NCBI RefSeq assembly: GCF_024679245.1
Contig: NC_090173.1
Span: forward strand, 6,444,428-6,508,427
DNA length: 64,000 nucleotides
Origin: Pseudorasbora parva
Lineage: Eukaryota > Chordata > Actinopteri > Cypriniformes > Gobionidae
Direction: 5' to 3'
Shown here: positions 1-10,840 of the stretch, one piece after another
Numbering within the stretch: the stretch's first letter is position 1
How the letters are laid out: each line of letters opens with the position of its first letter
Notes under the pieces: generated by a model
The model's input: only the letters and a program-made list of their open reading frames with translations
What the model was told of the DNA's origin: nothing
Databases searched by the model: none
Program-made: the position numbers and the translations under genes

Positions 1-745
1 ATGTAACCCTCTTCGTCTATGTGCTTACCCGACTGTCTCTGCGTTGTGTGGGTGTTGTGTGGGTGTTGTGTGGGCGTTGTGTGGGTGTTGGGGGGGAGTA
101 GGAAGGACATTAAAGTCGATGGTAGAGTCAATGCTGAGCAGCTTTCTTTTATTAGGCTTCTTTTTCAGTTTAGCCACTTTTTAGTAATGGAGTTACTTAA
201 GTTACTTAATATTTAAATAAGACTGTCATTTAAAATCAACTACAAACAAATAAATGCTAGATGTATTTAAAATAGGAAATATAAAACCATAAAATACACA
301 AATAAACCTTAAACACAACATAAAGTACAAAACATATACTATAATGGAACATAGTTAATGTGCAATAATATTAGAAATGCAAAACAATTTATCAAAAATA
401 ATCTAACATATGCTTTAGTAAATGTGTTAACATCACTATACTGTAACAGACTCAGGTCTCTTAAGTACTACTACTACCCACCACTAGAGGCGCTAGGGTG
501 CTTTAGAAGGTGGCATTTACCCAGGTGGGTAGTAGAGTTAGGAAGATTTGTTGGACAGAGGAAGCATGGCTTACCTACTGTGTTGCCACAAACTGCTTTG
601 AGTCCTGATTGGGAAACTTAGGTTTTATGCTCAGTCAAAAAGGACTCTTTGTTGCTACTAGCATTCCTATCACTTTCCTAGATTGCTGGGATTACCAGTT
701 ATTATCTGTGCAAGTTCTCTGCCCTGTCGATCTCTTGGATCTTAA

Positions 746-949
746 ACACAAAGGACTGTAAGGGATACCGGCACATCTCCCATCATCTACGAGACTTTTT
801 ACGTCAAGTTCATGCTGAACAATGTTGAGCCCATCTTAGGCGGGTTTGTTTCTCAACCAAAACTTGCAAAGACTGGTATTTACGTGATTACATTTACAGT
901 TGTTCTTGCTGGTATGGTCATTGTGTATTTTGATTTCAGTAGGCGTTGA
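746..949 (+). other. Short open frame with a membrane-like C-terminus
   Basis: An open stretch follows a stop at 743-745 and ends at TGA 947-949; its first ATG is at 812. The last ~25 codons read as a hydrophobic segment (TGIYVITFTVVLAGMVIVYF) followed by DFSRR, as at the cytoplasmic edge of a type I membrane protein. Upstream sequence is closed in this frame, and I found no convincing exon to join to it. It could be the last exon of a broken gene, an element remnant, or chance. I do not recognise the family. Confidence 0.25.
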
Positions 950-1289
950 AGGTGTATTATAAATGTAATTTGTTTGGTTTACTTATTTGGTTGTATGGAT
1001 GATTAGATAAAGTGTCAAGAGCACATGTTTATTCTAATCATTTTCAGTGATTTATACCTGGTTTAAATTGTGTTGATAAAAAATAAGTTGGTGGTTCCTT
1101 CCCTAAAAATCAGACTTATAGCAGTCTTAAACTTAAAGTAGTTAAGATGGTTCTAATACTTCCTTTAATAATATAGATGGCTAATATAATTAGAGAAATA
1201 ACACGGTTATAATGGGACAACAGTGATAGCCTTCCTTCCCTTTTCATAAAAGAAAATAAGACTGTGGGGGTAAGGAAGGGGCAACTCCC

Positions 1290-1905
1290 TCAAAGAAACA
1301 CAACAGACAGCTCCCCCCAATGGCAGGGAGAGAACATTACATCTTCCCTACATAAACATGCAATATTGTTAAAAAGACGAGTCATCACTGGTTTTGGTTT
1401 GGGGAAGAAGATCGTCTGTGCGGTTGCCAGATTTCAGTCATTTAAATCCCCTTTTCTGTGAAAACACAGAAAACAGTGCTTTTCTGTGAAAAGAACACAT
1501 CCGGTGTTTTACCTAAACATGTCCAATCTGGCAACCATATGCACGCAAGCTCTCCTGCTCGCGGATGATCTGAAAACACCAATAAACAAGTAAGCTGCAT
1601 TTTATCAATCTCCATTGAGTCGGTCTGTGTTCTGTCAGGACTCACTATCCGCTTCACTGAACTGCTGTGAGCTGCTGAAATAAGCCAATCAGAGCAGAGC
1701 TCAACATTAATATTCATGACTCTTCCAAATAAGGCAAAAACAGAGCATTACATCCTAGGGACAATTTATAGGGTTATAAAGGGACCTGTAAAACTGTATC
1801 TGGACAATTTTTGACCTTAAATAAGCCAAATAATAAATATGTAGATATCGGAGAACAATTTAACATATTGTTTCAAATCATTCTAGGGCACCTTTAATGT
1901 TTTAG
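1290..1905 (-). repeat. Interspersed repeat with one recognisable end
   Basis: The right end reads TCTAGGGCACCTTTAA, whose reverse complement TTAAAGGTGCCCTAGA resembles the start of a very common cyprinid repeat. The CAACATTAATATTCATGA block near 1703-1721 also fits. I could not find the opposite end, so the left boundary is approximate. Confidence 0.4.
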
Positions 1906-2216
1906 CTGTCACATGCTCAGAGTCAGCCTGTTTAATGTTACCACACAATACATGTTATGAGTATGTCTCTTCATTTTGACATGTTTCTATATTGTTGATT
2001 GAGAGATTACGTTTTTATAGTCAGGCAGGCATAACAGAGGCCATCATAATAATTGACTGTTAAAACACCACGTGTCATGTACTGTACTCTATTTTATTTT
2101 ACTTTCCTCAACTTAGTTGGTTGAAACAAAGAAGAGCTGCAGAACGGGCAGAGGAAATCCTCACAGCATCTGCATCTCTTTAGTTCAGGAATGGCTCTCC
2201 CTTCCTGGATTGTTAA

Positions 2217-2645
2217 AGCTACACTATGTAACTTGTTTAGTTTATTCTTAGCTAAAAACACTTAGTTCTTTCAAAAATATATGTGCTCATTAATGTATAT
2301 TTACTTCTTTCAAGTAATAAAGTATTCTGGTAAGTTTATAATATGCCATTGAAAACACATACGGGTGAGGGGTTTGAATGCCGGTCGCCATGTTGCTCCT
2401 CCATCTTGAAAGTACAGTAGCCAAAGAGGGACATACCCGTAAATTCAAGCTTCGCCTTTCGCGTTTTAACACTCGATGGCACCGTGTCGAATGTGAAGAG
2501 GGGGATTGCCGTGTTAATCTTGGACTAAATCGGCCACCGTAGGAGTTAAAACAAAATCAGAATTTTAGAGGAACAGAAACTATTATTCACTGGATGGTCA
2601 TATACCTTTAAACCGCTAGATGGGGGAAAATATCACAGTGTAGCT
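2217..2645. mobile_element. TTAA-flanked MITE (429 bp)
   Basis: The element starts AGCTACACTATGTAACT and ends CACAGTGTAGCT, giving short terminal inverted repeats. TTAA flanks it on both sides (2213-2216 and 2646-2649). That target-site duplication is used by piggyBac and Kolobok-type transposons. There is no coding capacity, so it is a non-autonomous copy. The superfamily is inferred from the TTAA only. Confidence 0.7.
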
Positions 2646-2649
2646 TTAA

Positions 2650-4815
2650 GACTCTTAACTCTTTAATAGTAAACTAAATCACTAGGTTTAAGAATGAATT
2701 AATATTTAAGTTTATTTAATTTCTGTATTTCATTTAGGAGAATAACACCAGAACATGGATATGTGGACTGAAAAAGGAGAATAGGGAACAACAAAATAAT
2801 CAACTGAAACTTTATTATGCCAACACAGATACATTCAAGTTATCAAATCAAACAATTAAAAGACCATCAAAGCGAAACAGAAGTAGCCTTAAAACAAACA
2901 CGGTGGCTGTTGGCCATTTACTGAAGACAAATCAGTGTCTGTAATAATTCAATTATATCACTGCGTACAAACAATTGAGCATACATAATCAGTTAGGTTA
3001 TCCAAAAGAGAAGTTTAACTTTATCCTGAAACGCAGTTACATTAGCGAAAACAGTTTCTGTGAAGAGCGTGCACTAATATTTTCAGTGGGGCTTTAACAT
3101 GAAACAGGAAACTTATAAAACTTTATAAAGGAAACTTTATAAATAATATTATTCTTAAGAGCTGCTGCTCGCAGAATCACATTCAACCCGTTATTGCAAC
3201 AGATAAGAATAGTGAAAACCATAAAGATATACACACACCAGATATGAAAAGAGATTCTTAAAACACACATAATTGTGTTAGTATTTTAGCCATAAAGCAC
3301 AGTAATCCTTCGCCACTGTCGGGCCAAAAGCAGGCGTGCCAGGGCCAGTCGATGGCGTTTCCATTTCACTTCCGGGGCTTCCTGATCAGGGAAAACGGCC
3401 AGGGTTTTTTGGCCTGCCGAATACCTTGGTCCAAATAGGGGCTGCTCGGGCTAGAGGAGTGGTTATGAACAAAGGCAGAGTTTATCTGAGTCCAGAGACG
3501 ATGATGATGATTTCATACACCAGCTAACATCAGCATTAAAGTCATTTTAAAACCATTTTAGCTCGAAACTCACTTTCAGATAGCAGTGAGTGTTTGAAAT
3601 AACTTCTGTTTGTGATCTGATGTGGATTCTGACCACTGTATAAGGCAAAAATAGTTATAGAAATAGCAAAAGACTATGTGCGCTAACCATTACCACAGTA
3701 AACATGGTAAATATACTGTAAAGACAAATCCTATAGATTATGGATATCAGACAGTCCTGTAGAAAGAGACGAGACACACTGACAGATAAAATGAATACCT
3801 GACTGTGATAGCCTATAGCTGCTCAGGTCGAATTTTTATTGAAAATGTGTGGAAATGATCGTTCTTCTGTCCTGTGACTACAAATAAACAGAAACAGACG
3901 TGACTGAATAAGCACGTGTGTCAGATTTCTTTAGTAAATACCCAACTTCATTGCTGTGTGACTAATGTGCAATCTCAACACAAATTTATCATGATCAATG
4001 TATCTCTTATTATTGTAAAACTGTGGTAAACTTGTGTGACGTCGCTCCAGAGATGTGTGTTACGGACGGGTTTTAGTGAAGCGCTGCGGAGCTTCTGGTT
4101 CGATTGTGGAAACTACTGGTGTTTTTTTAATTTTATTTTTTTATTAGGAATTATTAGCAAAACTTACAACAGAGTAAGCACAGAACACAACAACAAAACA
4201 GTAAAACAGCAGTAATAGTAAACACAGTAAAACAAAAATAAGCAGAAATGACAAATAATAGTAGTAATAGTAGAAGTATTTAAATAGTAATAGCATGTAC
4301 AATAATAATGATGATTTATTTTTTATTTTTTGTGTGATTACGGCAACAGTAATATCAGTAATACACTGTGAATTTTTTTTTGAGAAAACGTAAAAGTTTA
4401 AGGCAATCAGCTGCAGAACATTTTTGAGTTTACTCAACTTAGGGTCAGTTAGTTGTACAAGCTTTGTTTGAGTTATCTCAACTATTTTCATGTTAAATAC
4501 AGTAGTTGATAAACTTTAAAAGCTGAATTTGTCATACAAAACAAAAGTTGGATTTTTTTTTACAAATACGGATAATAACAGTAGTTGTACTAATAAAAAA
4601 GGTGATGATAATATTTGTGTTGACAGAAAAAAAGGAAACTACTGGTGTTAGAAAACGTTGATAAGATCACATTGTGTCATCGTAATTAACATACAGAAAT
4701 AAAAGAGACTTTTTAAAAACAATTAGCTTGACTCAGAAATGACTAAAGAACAAATCAAACACAATAATGAAGAATGAAAACAGTGAATGCAAGTAAACAC
4801 ACAGACATCCACATG
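2650..4815. other. No gene recognised
   Basis: About 2.2 kb between the MITE and the lectin. The only longer frame, on the minus strand at 4144-4491, is Tyr/Leu/Phe-rich translation of AT-rich sequence and has no domain. A block at 4423-4500 with GAGTTTACTCAACTTA-type motifs resembles sequence at 8985-9220 and is probably one repeat family on both sides of the lectin. Confidence 0.45.
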
Positions 4816-4819
4816 TGTT

Positions 4820-5196
4820 TCACTCATTTGTGCAGATGAAGTTGAGTTTGTGAGATTCAGGAAGGCTGACCCAGCGCTGATCTCCTCCAGACTGAACTGC
4901 TCCTTTTCTCCTCTCGAGGCTGCAGTTTTCCGGTGTCGTTCCGTTCCCCGGAGCCCAGTTCTGATAGGACATGTTCTCTCCGCTCAGCCAGAGCCACATG
5001 TTCATGATGCAGTAGTTGTGTAAACCCAACCACACCGCCGCAGTAGATGCCCGTTTAACCACACAATTCATCACGTCACGCTGCATCTCGTCTGAATGAA
5101 CCGAGACCAGATCCACGTGATTCTGTCTGCAGTATCTCAGAGCTTCAGGCCACGTCCGCTTCTCTTTGATCAGAATCAGTTTATCTGGACACAAAA
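4820..5196 (-). other. Lectin exon 4: degenerate CTLD C and stop
   Basis: It opens [20 protein letters not shown] followed by a Cys. AVWLGLHNY and the region around [11 protein letters not shown] come next, and it ends [12 protein letters not shown]. The EPN/QPD sugar-binding motif is absent. The cysteine expected before the last one is missing (RWVSLPES replaces the usual W-x-D-x-x-C). This domain probably lacks Ca2+-dependent sugar binding and one disulfide, as in many C-terminal CTLDs of multi-domain lectins. Confidence 0.7.
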
Positions 5197-6131
5197 CTAT
5201 AGAGAGAGACTGATCAAAAACTACACGCAGGACAAACACTGTGGAGGAATCTGTCATGTCAGACATGTAGTGTGAACTGTAAGATATCTGGAGGTGATGG
5301 ATTGTGTGTGTTTGTGAGGATCTACTCACCTTCATGACACACAAAAGGAAATTGGTTGTTGCAGGACACGTCGCCCCATTGTCCCACAGAAAACTGCCTG
5401 ACCACTGTACAGTTTTCAACACCTTTGTAATTATCAGGTTGATCAGTGTACCAGTATCTGAATGAGGAGTCACTCTGATCTGACCACTGCCACGAGTCTC
5501 TGAACAGACCGATCCAGACATCAGTAGATATGTGACTATCACTGATGAACTTCTGAATCTGCTGATTCTCATTCTGGTTCCTCACACTGACCAGATCAGT
5601 GTGATTCTGTCTGCAGAAACTCTGAGCGTCTCTCCACTTCATCGCCTGATTGACAAAGACGAGTCCTGTGCTCGCTTTAAGAAAATCAAATGAAGATTCA
5701 TGAATCAGTTTGTTCATTACTCTCACACTGCTCTACAGTTTGGATGTGAAGAAGAGCAGCGGTGGAAACATCAGAAACGTGTCATTCAAAGACGGATTTT
5801 GCTGAAATAACATTAAGTTCCATTTGTGAATCATTTTATTGCACCTTTATATTTCCCCATTATGACTTGTGACGTTTCTCTGAATGAGAGAAACATCAAA
5901 CAGATGAAGATGCTTCACTGCAGGTTAATATGATCATTAACTAGTCCTTAGAACTCAGAAAAAACATTTCAAAATGTTGGATCGTAGACTAATAAAATAA
6001 GCTATACAATTGAATTTTGTTAGTGTTTGTCTTGTTTCTAGTCGCCTTTGCCTTGGCTTGCTCAGTTGGGGACACGAAAATTATGATGTAAATAAAGTTT
6101 TGATTGATAGTCTGATGGTTTTTTGTAAAGG

Positions 6132-6184
<53 letters not shown>

Positions 6185-7228
6185 ACTTAAAGTTCATCTG
6201 CGAATGATGTCTTTACAGGTTTGTGTTGAGATCCTGAAAGCTGAATGAATCACGCAGCTCTAGGCGTTCAGATGGTTTATCACATACTTTCTAGCTAATG
6301 CTCACAAATTCATGTTGTTTCAAACATCTCTAATTTCTGAGAATTGCAATCTCCATAACAACATAACTATATCATTATGGTAATAAGTGAGAAACAAACT
6401 AACACAATAAAATAACACTGACAAGAGCTTTGTTCATAAATGATCGAGATGGGGCAAGCTATCCTTTGTCTCTTATACGTATTTATTAATTCATAACAAT
6501 TTATTTTCAATGTATAATTTACAGTATACATTTTGCTGGAAAAAAAATTCTGTGTTTAATGTGTTTAATATTGGTTTATTTTTTTTTATACAGAAGTGGA
6601 CAAATATCGACAATCTCTCCTATATTTTTGACCCCAGTAAACAGTAGCGTCATCATTTTCTACCGTATTCAAATGTGGTTCAGCTGTATCTTATAAATGA
6701 ATGTGTGTTGTCATTGTAGAGAGCTGCACTTACTGTTGTTAGATGAATTGCAGATGAACATCAGGTTGTTACTACATGGACAATCATTCCATTGTCCATT
6801 TCTCATGAAAGCACACTCGTCTGTGCCATCAGGTTGTCCAGATCCCCAGTTCAGATAGAGCGCAGGATCACCTGAAGACCACTGCCATTTATTAACACTC
6901 GTCTTCTGCAGCCCAATCCAGAAAAGCAAAACACCTTCATCAGTCACATTCTTCCTCAGCTCGTTCATGTCGTTCATAGTGTCAGCGGTGGCCAGATCTG
7001 TGTAATTCTCTCTGCAGTATCTCTGAGCTTCAGTCCAGGTCTTCAACACGTTTATAAAGTGATACTGACGCTGAACACATTCAGATACGGCGCAGAGAGC
7101 TGTGGAAGAGAGGGTTTGATTTAATGCTTTTCATAACAGGGTCAAACCTGAGGAAACTCTAAACCAGAAATACAACTACACACACACTCACCAATGAGAA
7201 GAAGAACCAAATATAGAGTTTGCTCCAT
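4820..7228 (-). CDS. Secreted C-type lectin with three tandem CTLDs (4 exons)
   Basis: Predicted 374-residue protein from exons 7228-7192, 7099-6734, 5674-5330 and 5196-4820. The lengths 37+366+345+377 sum to 375 codons including stop. Every intron is phase 1, so one frame runs through. The donor is GTGAG or GTAAG at all three introns and the acceptors end in AG. Exon 1 encodes a hydrophobic signal peptide beginning [12 protein letters not shown]. Each later exon holds one C-type lectin domain with WIGL/WLGL and W-x-W motifs. There is no membrane segment before the stop, so it is probably secreted, unless further exons are missed. Such proteins are often named mannose-receptor-like in fish and usually bind glycans with Ca2+. 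Ligand and tissue are unknown. The start was chosen for the signal peptide and the matching splice phase. Confidence 0.75.
5330..5674 (-). other. Lectin exon 3: CTLD B with QPD motif
   Basis: It opens with [18 protein letters not shown], then [26 protein letters not shown], and ends [18 protein letters not shown] is present, and the WND position reads WGD. The acceptor is placed after TTAAAG at 5675-5680, where the split codon agrees with the single base left by exon 2; a second possible acceptor lies 9 bases inside. Confidence 0.7.
6136..6182. repeat. (GT)n microsatellite
   Basis: Uninterrupted GT dinucleotides inside the ~1-kb intron between lectin exons 2 and 3. Confidence 0.95.
6734..7099 (-). 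other. Lectin exon 2: CTLD A with QPD motif
   Basis: Residues after the signal peptide read [18 protein letters not shown], the usual CTLD opening. FWIGLQ, then [18 protein letters not shown], and a closing WNDCPC and MFIC follow. QPD is the galactose-type counterpart of EPN at the Ca2+ site 2 loop, and WND supplies further Ca2+ ligands in the family. This is the domain most likely to keep sugar binding. Confidence 0.75.
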
Positions 7229-7284
7229 TTCTGAGGAAGAAACACATTGAAACACTAAAACATGGTCATGTAATAAAATACAAT

Positions 7285-7709
7285 TTAGCAGCATAATGTT
7301 TCGCAATAAATGAGAGAATATTTTCTGAAAGCCTAATTTGAAGAATGAACATGCGTGTTGTTCTTACTTTAGACGTTGTGTGTTTCTGTCCTGAGTCTGA
7401 TGTTTCTGTCTCAGCTTTAAACTACGTGATTATTATATCTGCTGTATTTCCATAACGGCTTTAGCGGAGAAATCCACCTCAGCATTTGCATTTTCTGTTC
7501 TTATCATTTGTTTTCCATATTCTTTCACCACCGAAACTATCAGTGAACAATAACAGGTTTCTGCATCCCAAACACAATATTTAAGAGGCACTCTTTGTCT
7601 CCATTAGCACAATATCTCTTCATGTTTGATTCTGAATCATGAGCGAATGTAACGGCCAACAACAGACATGTGCAAAGCAAAGAAAAGACAACAGCAGCAA
7701 CACTCACAA
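7285..7709 (-). repeat. Inverted duplication, left arm (lectin upstream region)
   Basis: This ~425-bp arm lies 57 bases upstream of the lectin ATG. Its reverse complement recurs at 7966-8394 with only scattered differences by eye. The two arms are separated by 256 bp. The arm therefore contains the presumed lectin promoter. Confidence 0.9.
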
Positions 7710-7965
7710 ATCCAAATTAAGTGAGCTACCCAAATTATCCAAGTAGAGTAACAAATAAAGATATATTTCTAAAAAAAAACAATGCTTTTTATGTAAAACA
7801 TACAGCCTCGTTGATTCATTTTTATTAGAAAGATGATTCTGAACTATGTTATGAATGATTTCATAAGAGGGAATTTTACTGCGTTATCATATCACGGGTG
7901 AGCGAAGTCACTCTAGTGAAATAATGAGGGCGTTCTGTGTGCTACTGATGTTCATGATTAAGGAG

Positions 7966-8394
7966 TTGTGAGTGTTGCTGCTGTTGTCTTTTCTTTGCTT
8001 TGCACGTCTGTTGTTGGCCGTTACATTGTATAACGCTCATGATTCAGAATCAAACATGAAGAGATATTGTGCTAATGGAGACAAAGAGTGCCTCTTAAAT
8101 ATTGTGTTTGGGATGCAGAAACCTGTTATTGTTCACTGATAGTTTCGGTGGTGAAAGAATATGGAAAACAAATGATAAGAACAGATAATGCAAATGCTGA
8201 GGTGGATTTCTCCGCTAAAGCCGTTATGGAAATACAGCAGATATAATAATCACGTAGTTTAAAGCTGAGACAGAAACATCAGACTCAGGACAGAAACACA
8301 CAACGTCTAAAGTAAGAACAACACGCATGTTCATTCTTCAAATTAGGCTTTCAGAAAATATTCTCTCATTTATTGCGAAACATTATGCTGCTAA
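7966..8394 (+). repeat. Inverted duplication, right arm
   Basis: Mirror copy of 7285-7709 in plus orientation. It ends at CATTATGCTGCTAA, exactly where the left arm ends on the lectin side. The lectin first exon does not follow; a SINE3-type element does. This may be a promoter copy without its gene, or the remains of a head-to-head lectin pair. Confidence 0.9.
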
Positions 8395-8397
8395 TTG

Positions 8398-8972
8398 TCC
8401 AGCATCCATATCACCCTGTAGCCCAAGACTGGTTTCCCACTGAAGCTAAGCAGGGCCGAGCCTGGTCAGTACCTGGATGGGAGACCAACTGGGAAAACCA
8501 GGTAGCTGCTGGTAGAGGTGTTAGTGAGGCCAACAGGGGGCGCTCACCCTGTGGTCTGTGTGGGTCCTAACACCCCAGTATAGTGATGGGGACACTATAC
8601 TGTCAAAGAGCACCGTCCTTCAGATGAGACGTTAAACCGAGGTCCTGACTCTCTGTGGTCATTAAAAATCCCAGGATGTTCTTCGATAAAGAGTAGGGGT
8701 GTAACCTCGGCATCCTGGCCAAATTTGCCCACTGGCCTCTGTCCATCATGGCCTCCTAATAATCCCCATATCCTGATTGGCTTAATCACTCGGTCTCCTC
8801 TCCACCAATCAGCTGGTGTGTGGTGAGCGTTCTGGCGCAATATGGCTGCCGTCGCATCATCCAGGTGGTGCTGCACATTGGTGGTGGTTGAGGAGATTCC
8901 CCGTTCTATGTAAAGCGCTTTGAGTGCCTAGAAAAGCGCTATATAAATCGAACAAATTATTATTATTATTAA
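8398..8972 (+). mobile_element. SINE3-type retrotransposon (5S rRNA-derived head)
   Basis: The first ~118 bp resemble 5S rRNA with its internal promoter: GAAGCTAAGCAGGGCCG (A box), then GTACCTGGATGGGAGACC (intermediate element and C box). The body carries AGATGAGACGTTAAACCGAG, and the tail reads TTCTATGTAAAGCGCTTTGA followed by AAAAGCGCTATATAAATC, the core/tail shared with LINE 3' ends. It closes with (ATT)n. Transcription would be by RNA polymerase III and mobilisation by a partner LINE. The ~575-bp length fits a nearly full-length copy. Confidence 0.9.
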
Positions 8973-9641
8973 TTACTGGTGCTTACTTAGTTGAATTATG
9001 TTTCGGTTACACAAAGTATTTGAGTTGTGTTTACGAGGAAAATTGAGTTGAAATTACTTAAGAGTGCATGTTGAAGACCTGTAGAGTCAGATTGCTCAAA
9101 CACAAATTAGATGAGTTCAAAATACTTAGTTAGTATTAACTAAGTTAGTATAGTTAGTATTAGTTAGTATAGTTGCCTCAATTTGTTTGAGTAAAACCAA
9201 TTTGATTTTTACAGTGAAATTTGTTTAAAATAAAAACCTGAAACCTAAAAATTGTTTTGTGAATTAAAAATGATTTCCATTGTTTTTGCCTATACATGTA
9301 ATTTAATTTTATTGTATTTTTCTAAACAACTCCTGGTGTCAACTACAGAGAACATATCATAACATATGAATAAAATACAAATTTTCAATATAAAAATAAA
9401 TAAATAAAAAATCTCAATTTTTTCCCTTATGCTATAAACATTGAAATGACATTAAAAGGTTCATGACCTGGCTTTTAAGAAAATATTATACTGTTGACTG
9501 GGGTAAATTTATAACGTTCATGTGGATTTATATAAAAAAAAAAACATCATCATAATTAAGTAATAGGCTATTTTCTGCACTGGTTTTAAGAATCTCTCCT
9601 CGAATGCTTGGTTTTTATTTTTATATTTTCTACTACGGTGA

Positions 9642-9768
9642 GTTTCTAATACGGCTACTCACAGATCAGGTAACCAATTAGACCTCATCTACACACGCTA
9701 CTGCTCCACGGACAACACTTTAGTTACTCCATTACACACCTCAGACCACTTTCTCATCACTCTTCCCT
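9642..9768 (+). pseudogene. L2-like LINE endonuclease fragment
   Basis: Plus-strand codons read ATHRSGNQLDLIYTRYCS, followed by TDNTLVTPLHTSDHFLITL. This matches almost word for word the apurinic-type endonuclease segment of the LINE at 43180-44117. A stop lies just upstream and the frame is lost downstream, so only ~40 codons survive. Confidence 0.8.
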
Positions 9769-9769
9769 G

Positions 9770-10840
9770 GTGACAAAAAGTGTACTTTATTGTATTTCAA
9801 ATATATTCTCTTTTCCGAAAGTATATTAGAAATATACTTACAAAAATTTTGCCATTTCTAAATATAAAATATACTAGCATCATATTTTCACAATACAACT
9901 TTTAACACACTTTAAAATAATTGTATTTAGTATATTTTAGAAAAATATACTTTAAATGAAAGTTCAGTGTACTTTTGTAAAGTGTACTTATTTGAACATT
10001 ACTTTAAAATATATTTTTTGTATATTTTAAACTTGTCATTGTTAACAATGCACTAAAAGCATATTTTAAAAATACATAATTAATATCATTAAGCTGTATA
10101 TTTAAATTTAAAAAATGTTTAAGGTTATTTATTCATGCTTAACTGTTCAAGCTTAAGCACGAATAAATAAGTGATAATAAATTATTATTATAAATAAATT
10201 ATTATATTCACTAAAAGCCCATTTTTAAATATATGCAGTGTATGCTATAAGCCCTACTTTAGTTGTGATTTAAGTGTAAATATGTTTAATAAGTTTACAC
10301 TGGCAGAGAAGAATCGTGTTACAATCGTACACACACATCTATATTAAACCAACAGCACACTTAACATACAACACAAGAAAATATGAGTTAAACAGTTGTT
10401 TCTTATCGGAATTCAAATGTCTCTTCATTGATCTGTGACCAATCAGATTGTGTTGCTCAATGCCTGCAGCCAATCAGAGGCAGAGCTGCTGACAGTACTC
10501 GTCTGTATGACGCTCACTCGCGGGAGGTTTGCAGCCTTGCAGGTGAAGTACAATGTTGCGTTACATTATTTATTTAATAAAACACTGAGTGCGGAAAGTA
10601 CACGACTCATTCTTCGGACCAGTTCAATTACGCCACATCGCTGCCTGACCTTGATGGTAAAATGGCCTAACGTTACGTGATCCCGAAAGAACCGGAAAAA
10701 ATTATTTCTGTTTGGAGGTAAGAGATAAGTAATGTCACTAAACGTGAATAAAAAGTTGAATGAACATGCACCTGACCTTATCTCTTGTATGTTCTGTTAA
10801 CAGATTGCGTTCTTCACGAGTGTTTGCTGTCAACTGTCAC
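9770..10840. other. AT-rich repeat region, no gene
   Basis: 9770-10260 is dense in AAGTGTACTT, AAGTATATT and AATATACTT variants, typical of a decayed AT-rich MITE. 10410-10840 is less AT-rich. It contains CCAATCAGA motifs and ends in a TTAACAG acceptor-like site just before the Harbinger homology, so it may be the element's own leader or intron. Confidence 0.4.

Larger units (their letters stand above)
1..2212. other. No gene recognised; low-complexity start and one repeat end
   Basis: The first 100 bases are GT-rich low complexity built on TGTGGGTGT-like units. The rest is AT-rich with many stops on both strands. I see no splice-supported exon series. A short open frame at 746-949 and a repeat end near 1290-1905 are listed separately. 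Confidence 0.5.

Noticed and set aside
746..949. Interpretation of the membrane-like frame as a retroviral envelope remnant
   Set aside because: No fusion peptide, cysteine motif, LTR or pol sequence nearby supports it; kept only as an unknown frame.
4144..4491. Minus-strand frame with a Tyr/Leu/Phe-rich stretch
   Set aside because: Low-complexity AT-rich DNA without splice signals or a domain; the apparent membrane segment comes from T-rich codons.
8398..8516. 5S rRNA gene
   Set aside because: It has the internal promoter boxes but diverges in the stem regions and runs into a SINE body and LINE-like tail with an ATT repeat.
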